From: Epiperipatus broadwayi
Taxonomy: Eukaryota > Onychophora > Udeonychophora > Euonychophora > Peripatidae
Direction of reading: 5' to 3'
Assembly: GCA_028023455.1 (NCBI GenBank)
Contig: JAQFVV010006221.1
Location: 10,654,825 to 10,718,824 of the forward strand
Length of the DNA stretch: 64,000 nucleotides
Positions 1 to 12,339 of this stretch are shown here, piece by piece. The notes under the pieces were generated by a model. It had not been told where the DNA came from. It searched no databases and saw only the letters and a list, made by a program, of their open reading frames with translations. Made by a program: the position numbers and the translations under genes. Each line of letters starts with the position of its first letter. The first letter of the stretch is position 1.

Positions 1-1930
1 GAACTATGAGTCGTGCCAGGTGTCATTTTTGGTACTCAAATTTTTTATAAACTCCTGAATTATATTTATTTGACAGGATATTATTATACAATTAAAATTT
101 TTAGATGCTTTCTAGTATTATAAATTTATCAGAAAAATGCATTTTAAAAATAAATTCTACATATTTAAACATCAAATTTTAAATATGGTAGAATTTATAT
201 TACCTGAATTTATAATGATCATGTTATGGATAATCAAAAATTTGAATAAAAAAAGGCTTATTAAAAGAAAAAAATCATAAAAATACATACTTACATTTTA
301 GTTTCACAGTGACAGAAAAATGTTGCCATATTTTTAATTCATTTTATACCTGTTTTATACACAATTTTGTCAATTAAATAGTTGTATTTAGTGTGCATAG
401 TGAATCAGCAGAAAATTCTTTTCTCAAATTTTTACAAGTACTCAAACATGATCATGTGAATTTGTGATTAATGAAGACCTGGCCAATTGCATACTTTCTA
501 TAATTAATTAAATACTAAAGAAACCTAGCAATTAGTATTATCTACTAATAACAGAGCAAAACAAGAAAAGTTTTTGAAAAAATCTAAAATATTTTAACAG
601 GGTAAAAAGCACTACACGGGACATTTCTTAAATATAAAAATAATGTTATTCCTGATTTATTTAAAAATATTTTTCACAGCTAAAGTATACAATGAAATTG
701 AAATTTTTTATACATTTGTCTAATGTGTTCAATGAGTTAGCTAATTATTAAATACATTAAAAAATAACCTAAGGAAATGCTTAAGTTTAGGAAAGAAAAA
801 AAACAATTAGCATCCATTGCTTTATGTCACTGCAATGGTTTTCTGAAAATATCAAATATTACTGAAAATGAAATCAAAGAATAAGGGGAAACATTTATTA
901 ATTTTTTATTTGGAAAAAATATAGCACATGATTATACTTTTTAAGAACTCTTTTATAAATATCCTATTTCAATTAGTTAAAAGATTCCAGAAAATGCATA
1001 AAATAACAGATTCAAGTTAAATTTGGTAAAAAGCTTTCAGAAAATTTTAAAACTATAAAGAGTTAAGATATGGGCATTTATTATTACTAAGCCTTTGTAA
1101 ATTACAAATCCTTAAGCTTTTTCTAATTGACTAAAAATTTATTTAAATGTGGGTTTTTTCATGAAATGAGAAAGCATGTATATATACTTATTTTTAGTCA
1201 TGATTAAATTGCTTTTGCATAAGACAAATGAAACATAACATACATAACTAAAACATTCCTTGATCAGTACCTTGTCTGGTAATTTTAAAAATCTTTGTGA
1301 AGATTAAATATCTGATCATTAGAAATAAAGATTAAGTGTGTATATTAACTAGATATAACAGAATCAATGAGTGGGATTTATTCAAATAATTGGGATTAGT
1401 TAAAGACGGCAGATTTACTATCATAATATTATCACAAGATTAGATATAATAAAATAAAAAGGCAATAATAAATAATAGTTTTTGTTGCTATTTTGAGTAA
1501 AAATATTTTAATTAACACAAAGTAACTTAGTTATACATCTATTTATTATAATAAGTATACAGCCAGGTTTTAAAAACAATAATAGTAATCATGGACTTCA
1601 AGAGAAGACTAGACAGAGTATCACAAATCTCAAAAAAGGGGGGGGGGACCCAGTGAAAAAATGCATTATAAAGTAAGTAATTTAAAATAAAATTCTAAAA
1701 TAATATAGGCCTGTATTTAGATATGGCAAAATATTAAAAGCAAAATTAGTAAAACAATGTTTAATGGTAACTCTTAAAAGAAAATAACATTCTGGGTTCT
1801 ATTGCAACAAAAGTAGAGATATGTTAAGCAGACTTATTAAGGGATTACTATATTACTCTTATGTAAGTTAAATAATAAACAGATAGTCAGAAAATAAATA
1901 ACAGAGATAGCGAAAGAAAGTGGGCAAACA
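1..1930. other. AT-rich non-coding DNA, no gene recognised
   Basis: Both strands show only short, low-complexity reading frames and scattered A or T runs. A ten-base G tract sits near 1638. I see no recognisable repeat family, tRNA or coding relic in this stretch. Confidence 0.6.
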
Positions 1931-1950
1931 GACAGGTTTGTATTCATGCA

Positions 1951-2311
<361 letters not shown>

Positions 2312-3308
2312 AATAAACAGGTGAATGATTTAAACAGATAGATAAATGGAGGCACAAATGCACTGATAGATAGAGGGTTGTCAGAGAGAAAAATAGATTA
2401 ATAGATGAATCAAATTTGTGTTCTAATGGCAGTTTTAAAAACTGTTTTTAAACATTGTAGGGAATTACATTTACTTAAAAGTAATCAGAACAATTATCTT
2501 GAAGGTTGCCGTATGCTTAACTTAATCAACTGCTGACATTATGAGAGCTTTGTTCGCTTTCTCTGTTGATAGCATTTTAATTGTATTTATTAATAATGTT
2601 TAATCACATCAGTCTCAATAAATGAAAAGATTTTCAGAATAACAGAGTTCAGATAACAGTTCTGATGGCAGAATACTCAATGATAACTGATTTCAATTAA
2701 TTTAAAATTTTCGCCATAAATATATATGAATTTTAATTTAAAATTGCTTTTTTAATGCAAGTAAGAAATACAAAAATTATATTTATATAAATTATTTTGT
2801 TAGTGGAAGATAAATTTATTTGATAAAAAAATTATAAATAAGGTAGAGAAGTGTTATAAAGGTATATAATGGAAATGTGAAGAAAAAAAAGCCCTATGGC
2901 GTTTAACATTCAAAGAGATTGAGTTATGTGTTGAGTTATATGACGACACTTTTATAAAGAAACCTTTGCCCGACAGTAATATAAAGTGAAAAGTTTTCAA
3001 AAACTTTTTATCTTATACTGCACTGATGATCTAATGATAATAAGTTGCTGTACTTAATATAGTTTTATTCGTTGGGGCTATTTTTTTTTAAAAAGTTTTT
3101 AAATAATAATAATAATCATAATAATAAACTTCTTTAAAATTTTAGTATTACTATATGTGGCGTTACTAAATTCATAAATATAAATCTATTACTTGGAAAA
3201 ATTTATTAAATCTTTAAGTACATTTGTCTAATGGCACAATAGTTGTTTTTTTTTTTTTTTTGTTCAAGTTATTATTTTTAAATGGGTAATCTTTATATAT
3301 ATATCAAA

Positions 3309-3381
3309 TGCGTTGTCCAGGGAAGCGAACCCGGGTCAGCTGCTTGGAAGATAGCTATGCTAACCATTAAGCCACCAACAC
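3309..3381 (-). tRNA. tRNA-Gly(UCC)-like sequence, probably a pseudogene or SINE head
   Basis: Read on the minus strand, 73 bases follow the metazoan tRNA-Gly(TCC) pattern. There is an acceptor starting GTGTTGG and ending ACAACGC plus discriminator A, a TTCC-containing anticodon loop (CTTCCAA), and a T arm containing CCGGGTTCGCTTCCC. Departures from a healthy tRNA are an acceptor mismatch at the seventh pair, one T-stem mismatch and an A-C mismatch in the anticodon stem. About 40 bases beyond its 3' end, minus-strand sense, is a run of about 20 A (plus-strand T at 3245-3263), which suggests a tRNA-derived retroelement. A diverged functional gene is not excluded. Confidence 0.6.
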
Positions 3382-3826
3382 TTGACTTGTCCAAGTTCTT
3401 AAGTGAACAGTTGTATCACTTTTTGTCATGTCCGTGACCTGAATTCGAATCTAAATTGAGAAATTTGAAAATTGTTTTAAATTCCATTCAGGCTTGTGAT
3501 TTTTTGATTTACCTCTCTCGTATTCATTTCAGAAACATATCTAAAAGATAGAACAATGATAAAAAATGTTCAAACTCTCATTACTTGGAAATTGCTAAGC
3601 ATAACGAGTGATGACTGCATTTTTCTTTTATAGAAAGATTTTGAAGCAACCTTTATCCTGCAGCACGATCATTAAAGGCTGCTTTTTGTCAATTGTCATC
3701 TCTTTTTAAATAAGGAAAGAATAACAAAATTAAATGAAGAGTTAAAGAAGATGACTAGGATATTATGGGTTTAGTTTAGTTGAAGTTTAATAAAAACTAA
3801 AAACTAAGGAATGAAAATGCATAATA

Positions 3827-5040
3827 CACCTGGGTCTCTTTTTACGCAGATTTATTTAACGCGATTTTGAAGTTACGTGATTCACGTTTCTCTGGAAGTC
3901 GAACTCCGATAATGCACTAATACTTTAAATATTAAATTTTGCGCACTTACATCATATTGAAAGTAATAGCACATTATTGGAATTCGACTTTCATCTTAGT
4001 AATTTCAATATTTTCAGTGCTTTATAATAGTAAGATTTTATGCAATAATGAAATTAAAATCAAGATTTCCACATTTTATGTATACACCCATTAAATTTTA
4101 CAAGATTATAATGTAAATTTGTTCAAACATTGTGCGTGTTAATTTTGCATTTTAAATCACATTTTGTTTTTGTTTTTTAAAAAAGAATGTAATCAATTAT
4201 TAATCATTTAGTGTCCGCATGTTTATTTTTAAAAGATGAGTAATAGCAGTGGGCACAATTAAATTTGACAATTAAAAATTAAAATCTGATGTTTAATTGT
4301 AATTAACAATTTAAAAATTACTTAAGATGACCTGAAATTTAATTAATGTGATGTGAAATGAAATTTGATTTTTAAACGGAATTGAAAATTAAAGACAAAA
4401 ATAAGAATTTAAATTTTAGTTGTTCCTTTCACTGCAAACATGATTCGAGAAGGTCTTCAACTTTCTAATCAGTTGGCAAATTATTTTCTTATTAATGATA
4501 CTATTCACAAATGTGCTCTTAAATTCCAACGAGAGCTAAATGGTTGTATGTCTGGATATCACGAGCTTCATAAACAATTAATAAAATCATTGACTCAAAG
4601 ATTAATTACTAATTACGTTGTCACCAGAAAACCATTAACACAACATGAGAGTGAAGTTGGCACTAGTTTGATTTTTTACCAGTTTGCAAATGAACTTGTT
4701 TATTGGCAAGTAATGTGTATAAAAAATGTCAATTACTGTACTGTAAATTATGCATAAAAATATATAGTTTTGAATAAAATTAAATATTATAGTTAAAAAA
4801 AGTTTGTCTTGTATCAATTTTTTTCAAATTTGAAATTTTTTATTAGTCATATTTTATTTCCTTATTTCTTTTGCATGAATTTTAAAGTAATTTTAAATCG
4901 GTGTTTTGCTTTTACATGATTTTTGAAAAATCACAATCTGTATCCCCCTTTTTCAAGATAAGTTATGTCTATTTTTGTGCGATTTCATTTGCATGTGTTT
5001 TCTGAGAAACCTGTCTATCGCTTAAAACGAGACCCAGGTG
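3827..5040. mobile_element. DNA transposon with 21-bp terminal inverted repeats and TA target duplication
   Basis: The ends are inverted repeats. The left starts CACCTGGGTCTC at 3827. The right, read on the opposite strand from 5040, starts with the same 12 bases, and 19 of 21 positions agree overall. Each end is flanked directly by TA (3825-3826 and 5041-5042), the duplication expected for Tc1/mariner-like and some other cut-and-paste elements. The 1214-bp length is about that of a mariner, but the interior is mostly A+T-rich with one 105-codon open frame (4440-4757), and I do not recognise a DDE/D transposase. It may be a non-autonomous derivative. Superfamily not assigned. Confidence 0.8.
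4440..4757 (+). CDS. Unrecognised 105-aa open frame inside the TA-flanked transposon
   Basis: The frame starts at ATG and ends at TAA. Its composition is more protein-like than the AT-rich surroundings, with few low-complexity runs and a mix of charged and polar residues (for example GYHELHKQLIKSL near residues 38-50). It lies centrally between the terminal inverted repeats of the 3.83-5.04 kb element, so it may be a remnant of that element's protein or a captured exon. I recognise no domain or catalytic motif. It is too short to be a whole transposase. A chance open frame is also possible. Confidence 0.4.
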   Translation: MIREGLQLSNQLANYFLINDTIHKCALKFQRELNGCMSGYHELHKQLIKSLTQRLITNYVVTRKPLTQHESEVGTSLIFYQFANELVYWQVMCIKNVNYCTVNYA

Positions 5041-5189
5041 TATATACATATATATGTTGAATTAAATATTTCCATGGATTAATTATTATAATGACTAAAA
5101 GTAAGGTGATTATATCCATGTAAACAGAAATAACTTTTGCCTTTTGATATTACCAGAAAACTATCATTTACTAGTAATTGACAAATTTT

Positions 5190-5350
5190 CATGAGACTAA
5201 AATAACCTGTAACAGCACTTTTATTGGGGTTTTTTGTTGAAGTAATATATATATATCATTGAAAGTCAGTCAACTCTTAGACAATTCCAATATCAATAAC
5301 AATTAACAATTTCAAACTGTTGTCAAGGCAACCTCCTTTTAACAATATAT
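5190..5350 (-). repeat. Dispersed repeat family E copy
   Basis: Contains the sequence around TTGTCAAGGCAACC and AGACAATTCCAATATCAATA. These are inverted relative to the copy at 7840-7990 (GGTTGCCTTGGCAACAG followed by the same motifs on the other strand). Related fragments lie near 44330-44420, 44640-44720 and 54490-54560. The two copies at 5.2 and 7.9 kb face each other. Element class unknown. Confidence 0.6.
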
Positions 5351-5922
5351 ATATCAGTGAAGAAAAGTGACTTTTTAAGGAACAGAAGCACACTACATAA
5401 TCTTTTTTATAATGTTTTTATTTTACTTGCTTCAACAATTTTTATATAATAACTAATATAGACATATTACATACATCCAGATTAATGCTCTAATCTGTAA
5501 ATCAGATTGTGACTAGTTAAGTATAGAGAATCATTATCAAAATATTTTTTATTTTCTAAATACTTTTAACATTCTTAAGTTTAACTATTAATTACATTTT
5601 AGCATTGTTATAAACTTCTTATAATCGATGAACAATGCAAATAATGTGATGATGGTCAAACTCATTATTTACTTTATATAAAAACAGTTCAACTGTTGGT
5701 AAAAAAAAATTGAAAGTTAACAGAAATTCCATACAAAAAATAATGGGTTTAAATAATTCATTATTCTTTTGTATGTGCAACTTATTGGATCAATTTTGTG
5801 AGGTTGAATATGTACATATTTTAATGAATTTTTAAAATTGAATTTTAGTTAAAGCTTTTGAATTTTTTAGTGAATTATTTTACATAAATACTCATTCTGT
5901 TCAATACATGAAGCCTTCATCC

Positions 5923-5925
<3 letters not shown>

Positions 5926-5998
<73 letters not shown>
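5926..5998. repeat. AT dinucleotide microsatellite
   Basis: About 36 uninterrupted AT units. The Ile-Tyr reading frame across it is an artefact. Shorter AT arrays occur near 13500, 16862-16888, 21430-21451 and 23250. Confidence 0.97.
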
Positions 5999-6002
<4 letters not shown>

Positions 6003-6477
6003 TTGTAGTAAAAATAGTATAATTTATTAATAAATATAACAATATGGAAATCAGTAATTCTCGTATTAAAGTAGTGAGACATTTTTATATAAAAATAGGT
6101 GTGTTTTATTATAAGAATCTGTATGGATATTTTTCAAAAGAAATCATTGATTGAGTTTGCAGAAAGTAAGCCTTGTTTAAAGTAATTTTTTTAAATCAAA
6201 ATTGGTACTTACATATTAGTCTGTCAATATTTATTTGAAAAAATACTGACATAACTTTATTTACTGGAAATGATACAAACATCTACTAACATGGATTTAC
6301 ATTTTTTGTGAGAAATTATCTTCCACCATCTAAATTTATAAAGACTTTTATTTTATTTTGAAAAATAGCCACTCATAACTTTATTTAGTGGAAATGAAAT
6401 AAACTCATATTTACATTTTTGCAAGAAATGATCTTCCAACATGTAAACTTTTAACAACTTAAATTTACAGAGTCTAA

Positions 6478-6605
6478 ACTCTCCATACAGTAGTGCCACT
6501 CAGTGCAAGCCATAGTAATCAATAGATGCATTGAGTAGTGCTACTGTAGCACTGGTAAGCATAAAGAATGGTGATCATGTGATATTTAGTGATTCAACCT
6601 AAATT
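6478..6605 (+). repeat. Family A short copy (partial hairpin repeat)
   Basis: Begins with the family A end (AACTCTCCATACAGTAGTGC), continues through the region reading CAAGCCATAGTAATCAATAG, then jumps to an inverted partner and finishes at the other family end, ATGGTGATCATGTGATATT. The hammerhead-bearing middle found in longer copies is missing, so this is an internally deleted copy. Confidence 0.75.
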
Positions 6606-7840
6606 TATTACAAGTGGTATCCAAACCAAAAAAAAAAAAAATACATTTTGACTAATAACGTTCTCCTTACTGAAATATTCACCTACAAAATCAACTTATT
6701 TCCTTTTTAGAAAATTATAAATATGTTTAATTTGGTCTTTATATTTACATTTGTTAGTGCTGGTGATTTCCATCACTGGACTCATGTGTAACTATACAAA
6801 ATCTTAATTGAAAACAACTACAAAATGGTTCAAATGGTTTTTAGGTATAAAATAAATTTCAATTTATGAAATAAAATGTTGGTAATGCTCACAGCCATAC
6901 ATGAAATAGATTGCATTTTGATTCTAAAATTTAAATAATTCTAAACATATAATTTCGGTAGACTTCATAATCAGTTTATCAACAACTCAATAAGTCTTAA
7001 AAAGAGATTCATACTTTATAAGTTGTTAAATTCTATATAATTTGAGAAATCACTTGGAAAACAATTTTTAACAAAATTGTAAAAAATTTATGAACAATTA
7101 AGATGAAGAAGTGAAAAATGTTTTTGAATATGCTGAATCAAAATGACTCATAAACATAAACAGGTATACCTTTAGTTTAATCATTAAGCAAATAAAGAGT
7201 TTTTTAAAAAAACTACATTTTAAAAAAAAGCATATTCTTTTTGATAAATGAAAAGAATTAAAAGTCACTTATTTAATGATAATTATGAAAATAGTCCAAG
7301 AATTTTGACATGGTATTTCTCTTGAAAATTGATAGAATGTAAAGTCAAAAAAAAAAAAAAATCCTTTATGTACTTAATGTTTACTGATTTAAAAAAAAAA
7401 CATATCGTTTTTTTTTTTTTATTAGAGATATAGATTAATAGAGTTTTTTCCAAGATTACAGAATCTGTTTCAGAAATGAAAAAAACAAATAACACTTGGC
7501 AAAGTTAGTATAGTAACAAAAATGGTGAGAATTAATAGTAATGAATTTTAATAAAAATAATGCATAATAAAACTGAATATTCAATAATTGATACAATGTG
7601 TCAAAATTGTTATTATGGCAAAAAAAGAAAAAGGAAAAAGAAAATTTAAGGAATATATAAGTTATCTATCAGTGTGCTCTCTATTTATAAAATTGATGTA
7701 TATAAGATTTATGTAGAAGATAAGATGAGTTAAAAAATTAGATTTTATTCAACCAAAAAGTGAGATAGAATTAAAATTTAGTAATATAATATATATATAA
7801 TTTACTTCTTAAGGAAGTTTGTTAAAACTTCTTTGTATCA
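6606..7840. other. AT-rich DNA, no gene recognised
   Basis: Only short frames interrupted by A and T runs are present, for example poly(A)/poly(T) tracts at about 7348-7361 and 7391-7421. No coding relic or repeat family identified. Confidence 0.5.
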
Positions 7841-7990
7841 ATAATTTCAGTCTCTGTGGTCAAGTTGCAATCTTTAGTGTCTATGTAAATATATTGAACC
7901 ATAAATAAAGATGGGCTTCCATCTTTATTGTTTAAAGGTTGCCTTGGCAACAGATTGTGATTGTTGATTGTTATTGATATTGGGATTGTC
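7840..7990 (+). repeat. Dispersed repeat family E copy
   Basis: Carries the family E motif GGTTGCCTTGGCAACAG, with a palindromic centre, followed by TTATTGATATTGGGATTGTC. It is the inverted counterpart of the copy at 5190-5350. Upstream, CAATCTTTAGTGTCTATGTA recurs in closely similar form near 44653. No coding content. Confidence 0.6.
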
Positions 7991-8193
7991 TAAGTGTTGA
8001 CTGATTTTTATGAATTTATATAGTAAATAAAACAGATCAAAGATATAATAAATATATATATTATGATGATTATGAATCAGATTACAATACTGATACAAAA
8101 ATTAAAATCTTAATAATATAAAAGTAGTAGTTAATTATGACATGAAAATAACTAAAAATAAGGGTTTTGATATTATAAAGTAAATAAATATCA

Positions 8194-8735
8194 GTCTATT
8201 TCCATCATCTAATACGAGTATTGAATATCTTTAGAAAAATTTAACTTTATTTAAATATTCCAAATACATTCATAGTAACATCAAAGACATTAGTATGGGC
8301 ACAACATTTCAAGAGGTATTTATTCTCCCCTCTTCTTCATGTGTTGCTGGCCTGACCAGTGACAGTACTAGCATGGAATTCAAACCTGGATTCTTAGAGT
8401 CTTGAACACTGAATTTAAGGTAATGCTCTAACCAACTGCTCAGTACTCAACTGCTCAGTTGGTTAGAGTGTTACCTTAAAATTCAATACTCAAGAATCTA
8501 AGAGTCCCGGTTTGAATCTTATGCTAATACTGTTACTGGTCCTGCCAGAAACACCTGAAGAAGAGGGGAGAATAATACCAGTCAAAACATTGTGCATAAC
8601 AATTGAATGTATTTTGAATATTTAAATAACTTTAATTTTTTCTAAAGACATTCAGTACTCATATTAGATGATGGAAATGGTCCAATATAAAAAATACAAC
8701 TAAAACACCAGCATCACAAACCTTCAGGAAAACAC
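8194..8735. mobile_element. Fold-back tRNA-derived SINE (inverted dimer) with 13-bp target duplication
   Basis: Two inverted arms, about 8194-8450 and 8450-8690, meet near 8450. The right arm is about 45 bp longer. Each carries a tRNA-like head with A box GCTCAGTTGGTTAGAG and a degraded B box, followed by a body containing GAAGAAGAGGGGAGAATAAT. The whole is flanked by the perfect direct repeat TAAATAAATATCA at 8181-8193 and 8736-8748, so the inverted dimer was inserted as one unit. A single-arm relative with good A and B boxes is at 22825-23130. Confidence 0.85.
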
Positions 8736-9284
8736 TAAATAAATATCAATTTATAAAATATGAACTCATTATGAACAAATATGTAGACAATGGTGAATAG
8801 TTTCCATCGCTTGTTTGCTTTATGAGCAAATTGGTTCTATAAGAAAAAATATAAAAGGGATAGTGTAAGTGAATGAAAGAGAGTTATGCAAGCAATTTTT
8901 GAAACTATACATGGCTGAAAATTACAATAAATTTTAATATTTATAGAAATATTACAAGCTATGTAAATTTTGTAATGTGCTCTCAAAGATCACTGATAAT
9001 TGCAGTGGACTGGTCAGTCATTATGAGTACATATTTCTTTATTTTGTAGTGGTGAGTTTGGCAGTTAAATAATAGGATTAAGAGAAGATGATTTACTGAC
9101 AAAAACAAAACTTGAAATATATGTATTGCATGTAATATTTGAATACAGGCAGGCTTCATATACCTGGAGCTTAATTGTAAATATAGGTTATTTGAACACA
9201 GACTTTTAAGCACCCTTCAACTATCCACATCATCTCCTACCATTGATACATATGACCACACATATGTAGAAAAGATAAATAATC

Positions 9285-9328
9285 ACCAATATACATATTT
9301 CTTACAGAACCAGCAATTATCAGTTGGT
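9285..9328 (-). ncRNA. Hammerhead ribozyme-like motif, family D left arm (core mutated)
   Basis: On the minus strand, stem I is ACCAA with TTGGT (5 bp). The core reads CTGATAA, where CTGANGA is expected, so the invariant G8 is A. Stem II is TTGC with GTAA. GAAA is present. Stem III is a short ATA/TAT palindrome, and the cleavage triplet position reads TA before stem I. The architecture is clear, but the G8 change should abolish cleavage. The hammerhead fold is known from Penelope-like elements, retrozymes and satellite DNAs. Pairing was done by eye. Confidence 0.55.
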
Positions 9329-9765
9329 CCAGATCATCTTCCACACACATATATAATCAATGCTAAATTTATATTAAGATAACAAGTCTTCATACTTTAA
9401 TGTCAAGGCTTCAACCCACTCCAACCTCAAACTTTCAGCCATTCATATTGTTGAAAAACTGATGATGGAGTGCCCAAATCTCATGCTGATGCCAATATTA
9501 TCTGTTATGCCCAAGTTGACCTCAAGTCACTCTGATCCATCATGTATAGGAACTTATCCATTTAAATACATAGATGTGCATAACAATATTGGCATCAGCA
9601 TGGGATTTGGATGTTCCATCATCAGTTTTTCAATGGTATCGGTGGCTGAAGAGTTGGAGGTTGGACTAGATTGAAGCCTGTCCATTAAAGTAAGAAGATT
9701 TGCTACCTTAATGTAAACAGAGCACTGATTATATATATATGTGTGTGTGGGAGATGATGATCGGG

Positions 9766-9810
9766 ACCAACTGATGAGTGATGGTTCAGAACGAAATACA
9801 TGTATTAATG
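9766..9810 (+). ncRNA. Hammerhead ribozyme-like motif, family D right arm (stems decayed)
   Basis: ACCAA precedes an intact CTGATGA. A GTG...AAC stem II surrounding loop GGTTC follows, then GAAA and the palindrome ATACATGTAT. Stem I on the 3' side reads TTAAT instead of TTGGT, so only two pairs remain, and stem II is broken in the middle. Core bases are intact but the helices are weak. Confidence 0.45.
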
Positions 9811-9899
9811 AGTGTTTATATGGTCATGTATATCAGTGGTATAAAATAGTGTGGATAGTTGAAGTGCTTGAAAGTCTGTGTTCAAATCCCCTGTATTGT

Positions 9900-10520
9900 A
9901 TGTGTAAATAATAAATAATTCAGTGCATATGTAATAAACGGGAAGTTATTGAAACTCCCAATGAGTTAAAATATCACAAGATAAGTAAAAACTTTTGAAA
10001 TTAGAAGTAAATTTATAAAACTTCCACTCCATCAGCAAAAGTATATAAAATTAGTTTTAAATATATATTGGTAAAAGTTGTGCATAAGATGGTTTATTTT
10101 TTTCCTGGTTCAGAAAGATTTTGTTGTTACCTATTAGATAACAGAGTACTGATACTCCATTATTTTTGCATTATGCCAATAGAGATACTACAATCATGAC
10201 CTTTGTCAGGGAACAACTTTACCATTTTTATATAGTACTATTAGTTGTCTTCATATTTTTAATCTGTATTAACATGTTGAGCAAAGAAAATTAAGATCTT
10301 TCTGTTGCATTGTTGAATAATATTTTAAACACTTTCCATACATGAATTTATTATCCATTTCCAATTTTTTTTGCTTGTTCAAACATAATTTAGTTTTATG
10401 TTTTTATTTGACAGACTTGCTACCATGGATACTTTCATTTTTATTAATTTCATTTCTTATGATTAGATTTTCATCTTATACTTGCATTTGATTTGGTTTG
10501 CTTTCACTTAAAATACTACG
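9900..10520. other. AT-rich DNA, no gene recognised
   Basis: No coding relic, tRNA or repeat family seen. T-rich on the plus strand from about 10250 onward. Confidence 0.5.
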
Positions 10521-10524
10521 AATT

Positions 10525-10860
10525 ATATTTTGTTTTACTTTATTTAGAATACATTTTCTACATAGACTAACGTATTTCTTTATTTTTCAAATGCATATTT
10601 TTAGACATTTTTGCTTTTAATTGATGCCCATTTTGTGTATTGAAGACCTTTTATTTTGTTTTATTTACTATATATTTTATCCATGGACTACCTTTTATTT
10701 TATTTAATAAACATTTTGTGTCAGAATTACTTTGTGTTTTTATTTAATACACATTTGTGTATGGACTATTCTTTGCTTTAGTTTATTTTATACAAATTAT
10801 TTATTGCAAAATATATTTTTTCACTTTATTTAATATTCATTTGTATATATAAATTTAATA
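10525..10860. repeat. Degenerate T-rich tandem repeat
   Basis: Imperfect units of about 50-60 bp recur with the theme TTTTATTTAATAcAcATTtTGTGTATgGACTA. Clear instances lie near 10625-10690, 10690-10735 and 10740-10770. Unit boundaries are blurred by indels. Confidence 0.5.
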
Positions 10861-11039
10861 ATAAATATGGACATAATAAATTCAATAAGAAATACATACA
10901 TTCCTTATTGATTTGCATTTCTATATGCATATTATTTGTCATCGAAAGATTTCATTAAGTAATTGATATTGCTCTGTTAAATAAATTAATGTTACTGTAA
11001 AATATGTTATTTTCTTGATTTTATTTTATATATTCTTTT

Positions 11040-11740
11040 TTTTAAGGTAAAAAACTTTATTGTATCTAAGGTTTACATTTTTGGGTAATAGTTAGGTAAA
11101 AGATTTTGGTAGTGTTCTGTTCTATCATGCCAGCCACTTAATGGTGCTATTTTGAGCTAAATTCTGGAAATATGCCATTTCCATGGCCGCAGCCAAGCAG
11201 ATGAGCCTTCTTTCTGTGATAAAACACAGAAAGAGTCCATTTACTCAGCTGCCAGCTACTGCTATGGCTTTTTTCCATGATAAAAGCACAGAAAAATGCC
11301 TATATTGGCTGCTGTAGTTGCTTGTGTTATGCACTTTATCGTAATGCTGGGTTGTCTATTTTTCTACAGTATCGGGTGAAGGTGTTTGGACAGCATTGTG
11401 CCTAAATAATTTAACTTTTCAGGTCCAATTTTTTTTTCATGTGAGCTGACCTACTAGTACCTTCTAATAGTTTTAACATTGTCATCACTGTTCCATCAGG
11501 ACTGTGTAACCCTCACAAATTGCACTTTAGAGTGTGGTGCAGCACTATTTCAAAAATCCTGATGAAAGTAACATATCACGAGAAATTGTCCAAGAAATTG
11601 TCTGAGACAAGGAAGATGGTTGCTTCAAACTCAGAAAATTGGCAATTGCCAGATACCAGAGTAGGATTTCATTTTAATAGTTTGTTATAATTATTAACTT
11701 TAGTGGGTAAATTGCAATCTAATTTATCCCCCCCCCCCAA
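11040..11740. other. Segment with moderate GC, unassigned
   Basis: Higher in GC than its flanks, with small hairpins (for example TTTCTGTG...CACAGAAA near 11208-11236). The frames are broken and I cannot match them to a family. It may be an old transposon or exon relic. Confidence 0.3.
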
Positions 11741-11747
11741 ACCCAGT

Positions 11748-12110
11748 GTTTGATTAATTATTCTCCAAAAAAGGGGAAAATTTATTTTTATTTTTTATTA
11801 AAAAAGTACCTTAACTTTTCCGATCCACTATATTTACTATTATTTGTTATTAAAAAAGAAACATTTTTATACACACACACAAAATGCCACTCTGATTAAT
11901 TATTGTCCCCAAAAGGTCAAAGTTGGCTTTCAGTGTAAAATTTTGTTTGAATTACTGTCCAAAAAAGTATCTAATGTACTATTATTTGCTATTTGAAAGT
12001 AACGTAATTTTTTATCAACACACATACACAAAAAAAAAACCAGTCTCTGATTAATTACTGTCCCATAAAGTCCAAAAAGTTGGCTTACATTTTTATATTT
12101 TGTTTGACTT
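11748..12110. repeat. Degenerate tandem repeat, about 150-bp unit, three copies
   Basis: The unit starts with TGATTAATTATTCTCC or a close variant near 11750, 11893 and 12049. It continues through a CTATTATTTGTTATT element and ends in an ACACACACA-type tract. Spacings between starts are roughly 142 and 155 bp. The third copy is truncated. No coding potential. Confidence 0.65.
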
Positions 12111-12339
12111 TTTTAATTTTATGTCAATCATAGTTCTAAAAAATCGCTGACCCGGGAACGTTATATCAATGTGTTTTTGCTTAGCATCAACGCCATCAAG
12201 CAGCTGACATGATAGATCAGAACCATACCAAGATTTTTAACAAAGTAATAGAGAAAGAATAAGGAAATGTTGTGCAGTTTCATTGTGGAATCTTTTAATA
12301 ATGCTCTAATGTAGGTCTGAGTCCTTCGAAATAATATCT

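Larger units (their letters stand above)
9191..9897. mobile_element. Family D fold-back element, 320-bp inverted arms
   Basis: The arms at 9191-9510 and 9578-9897 are reverse complements over about 320 bp each with moderate divergence, separated by a 67-bp spacer. The outer ends carry a tRNA-like B-box string (GTGTTCAAATCCC on the plus strand near 9888). Inside each arm is a hammerhead-like motif, minus strand in the left arm and plus strand in the right. A single-arm relative is at about 14150-14410. The reading frame at 9462-9674 spans the spacer and is not a gene. Confidence 0.8.

Noticed and set aside
9462-9674. 70-codon plus-strand frame
   Set aside because: It spans the spacer and inner arms of the family D fold-back element.
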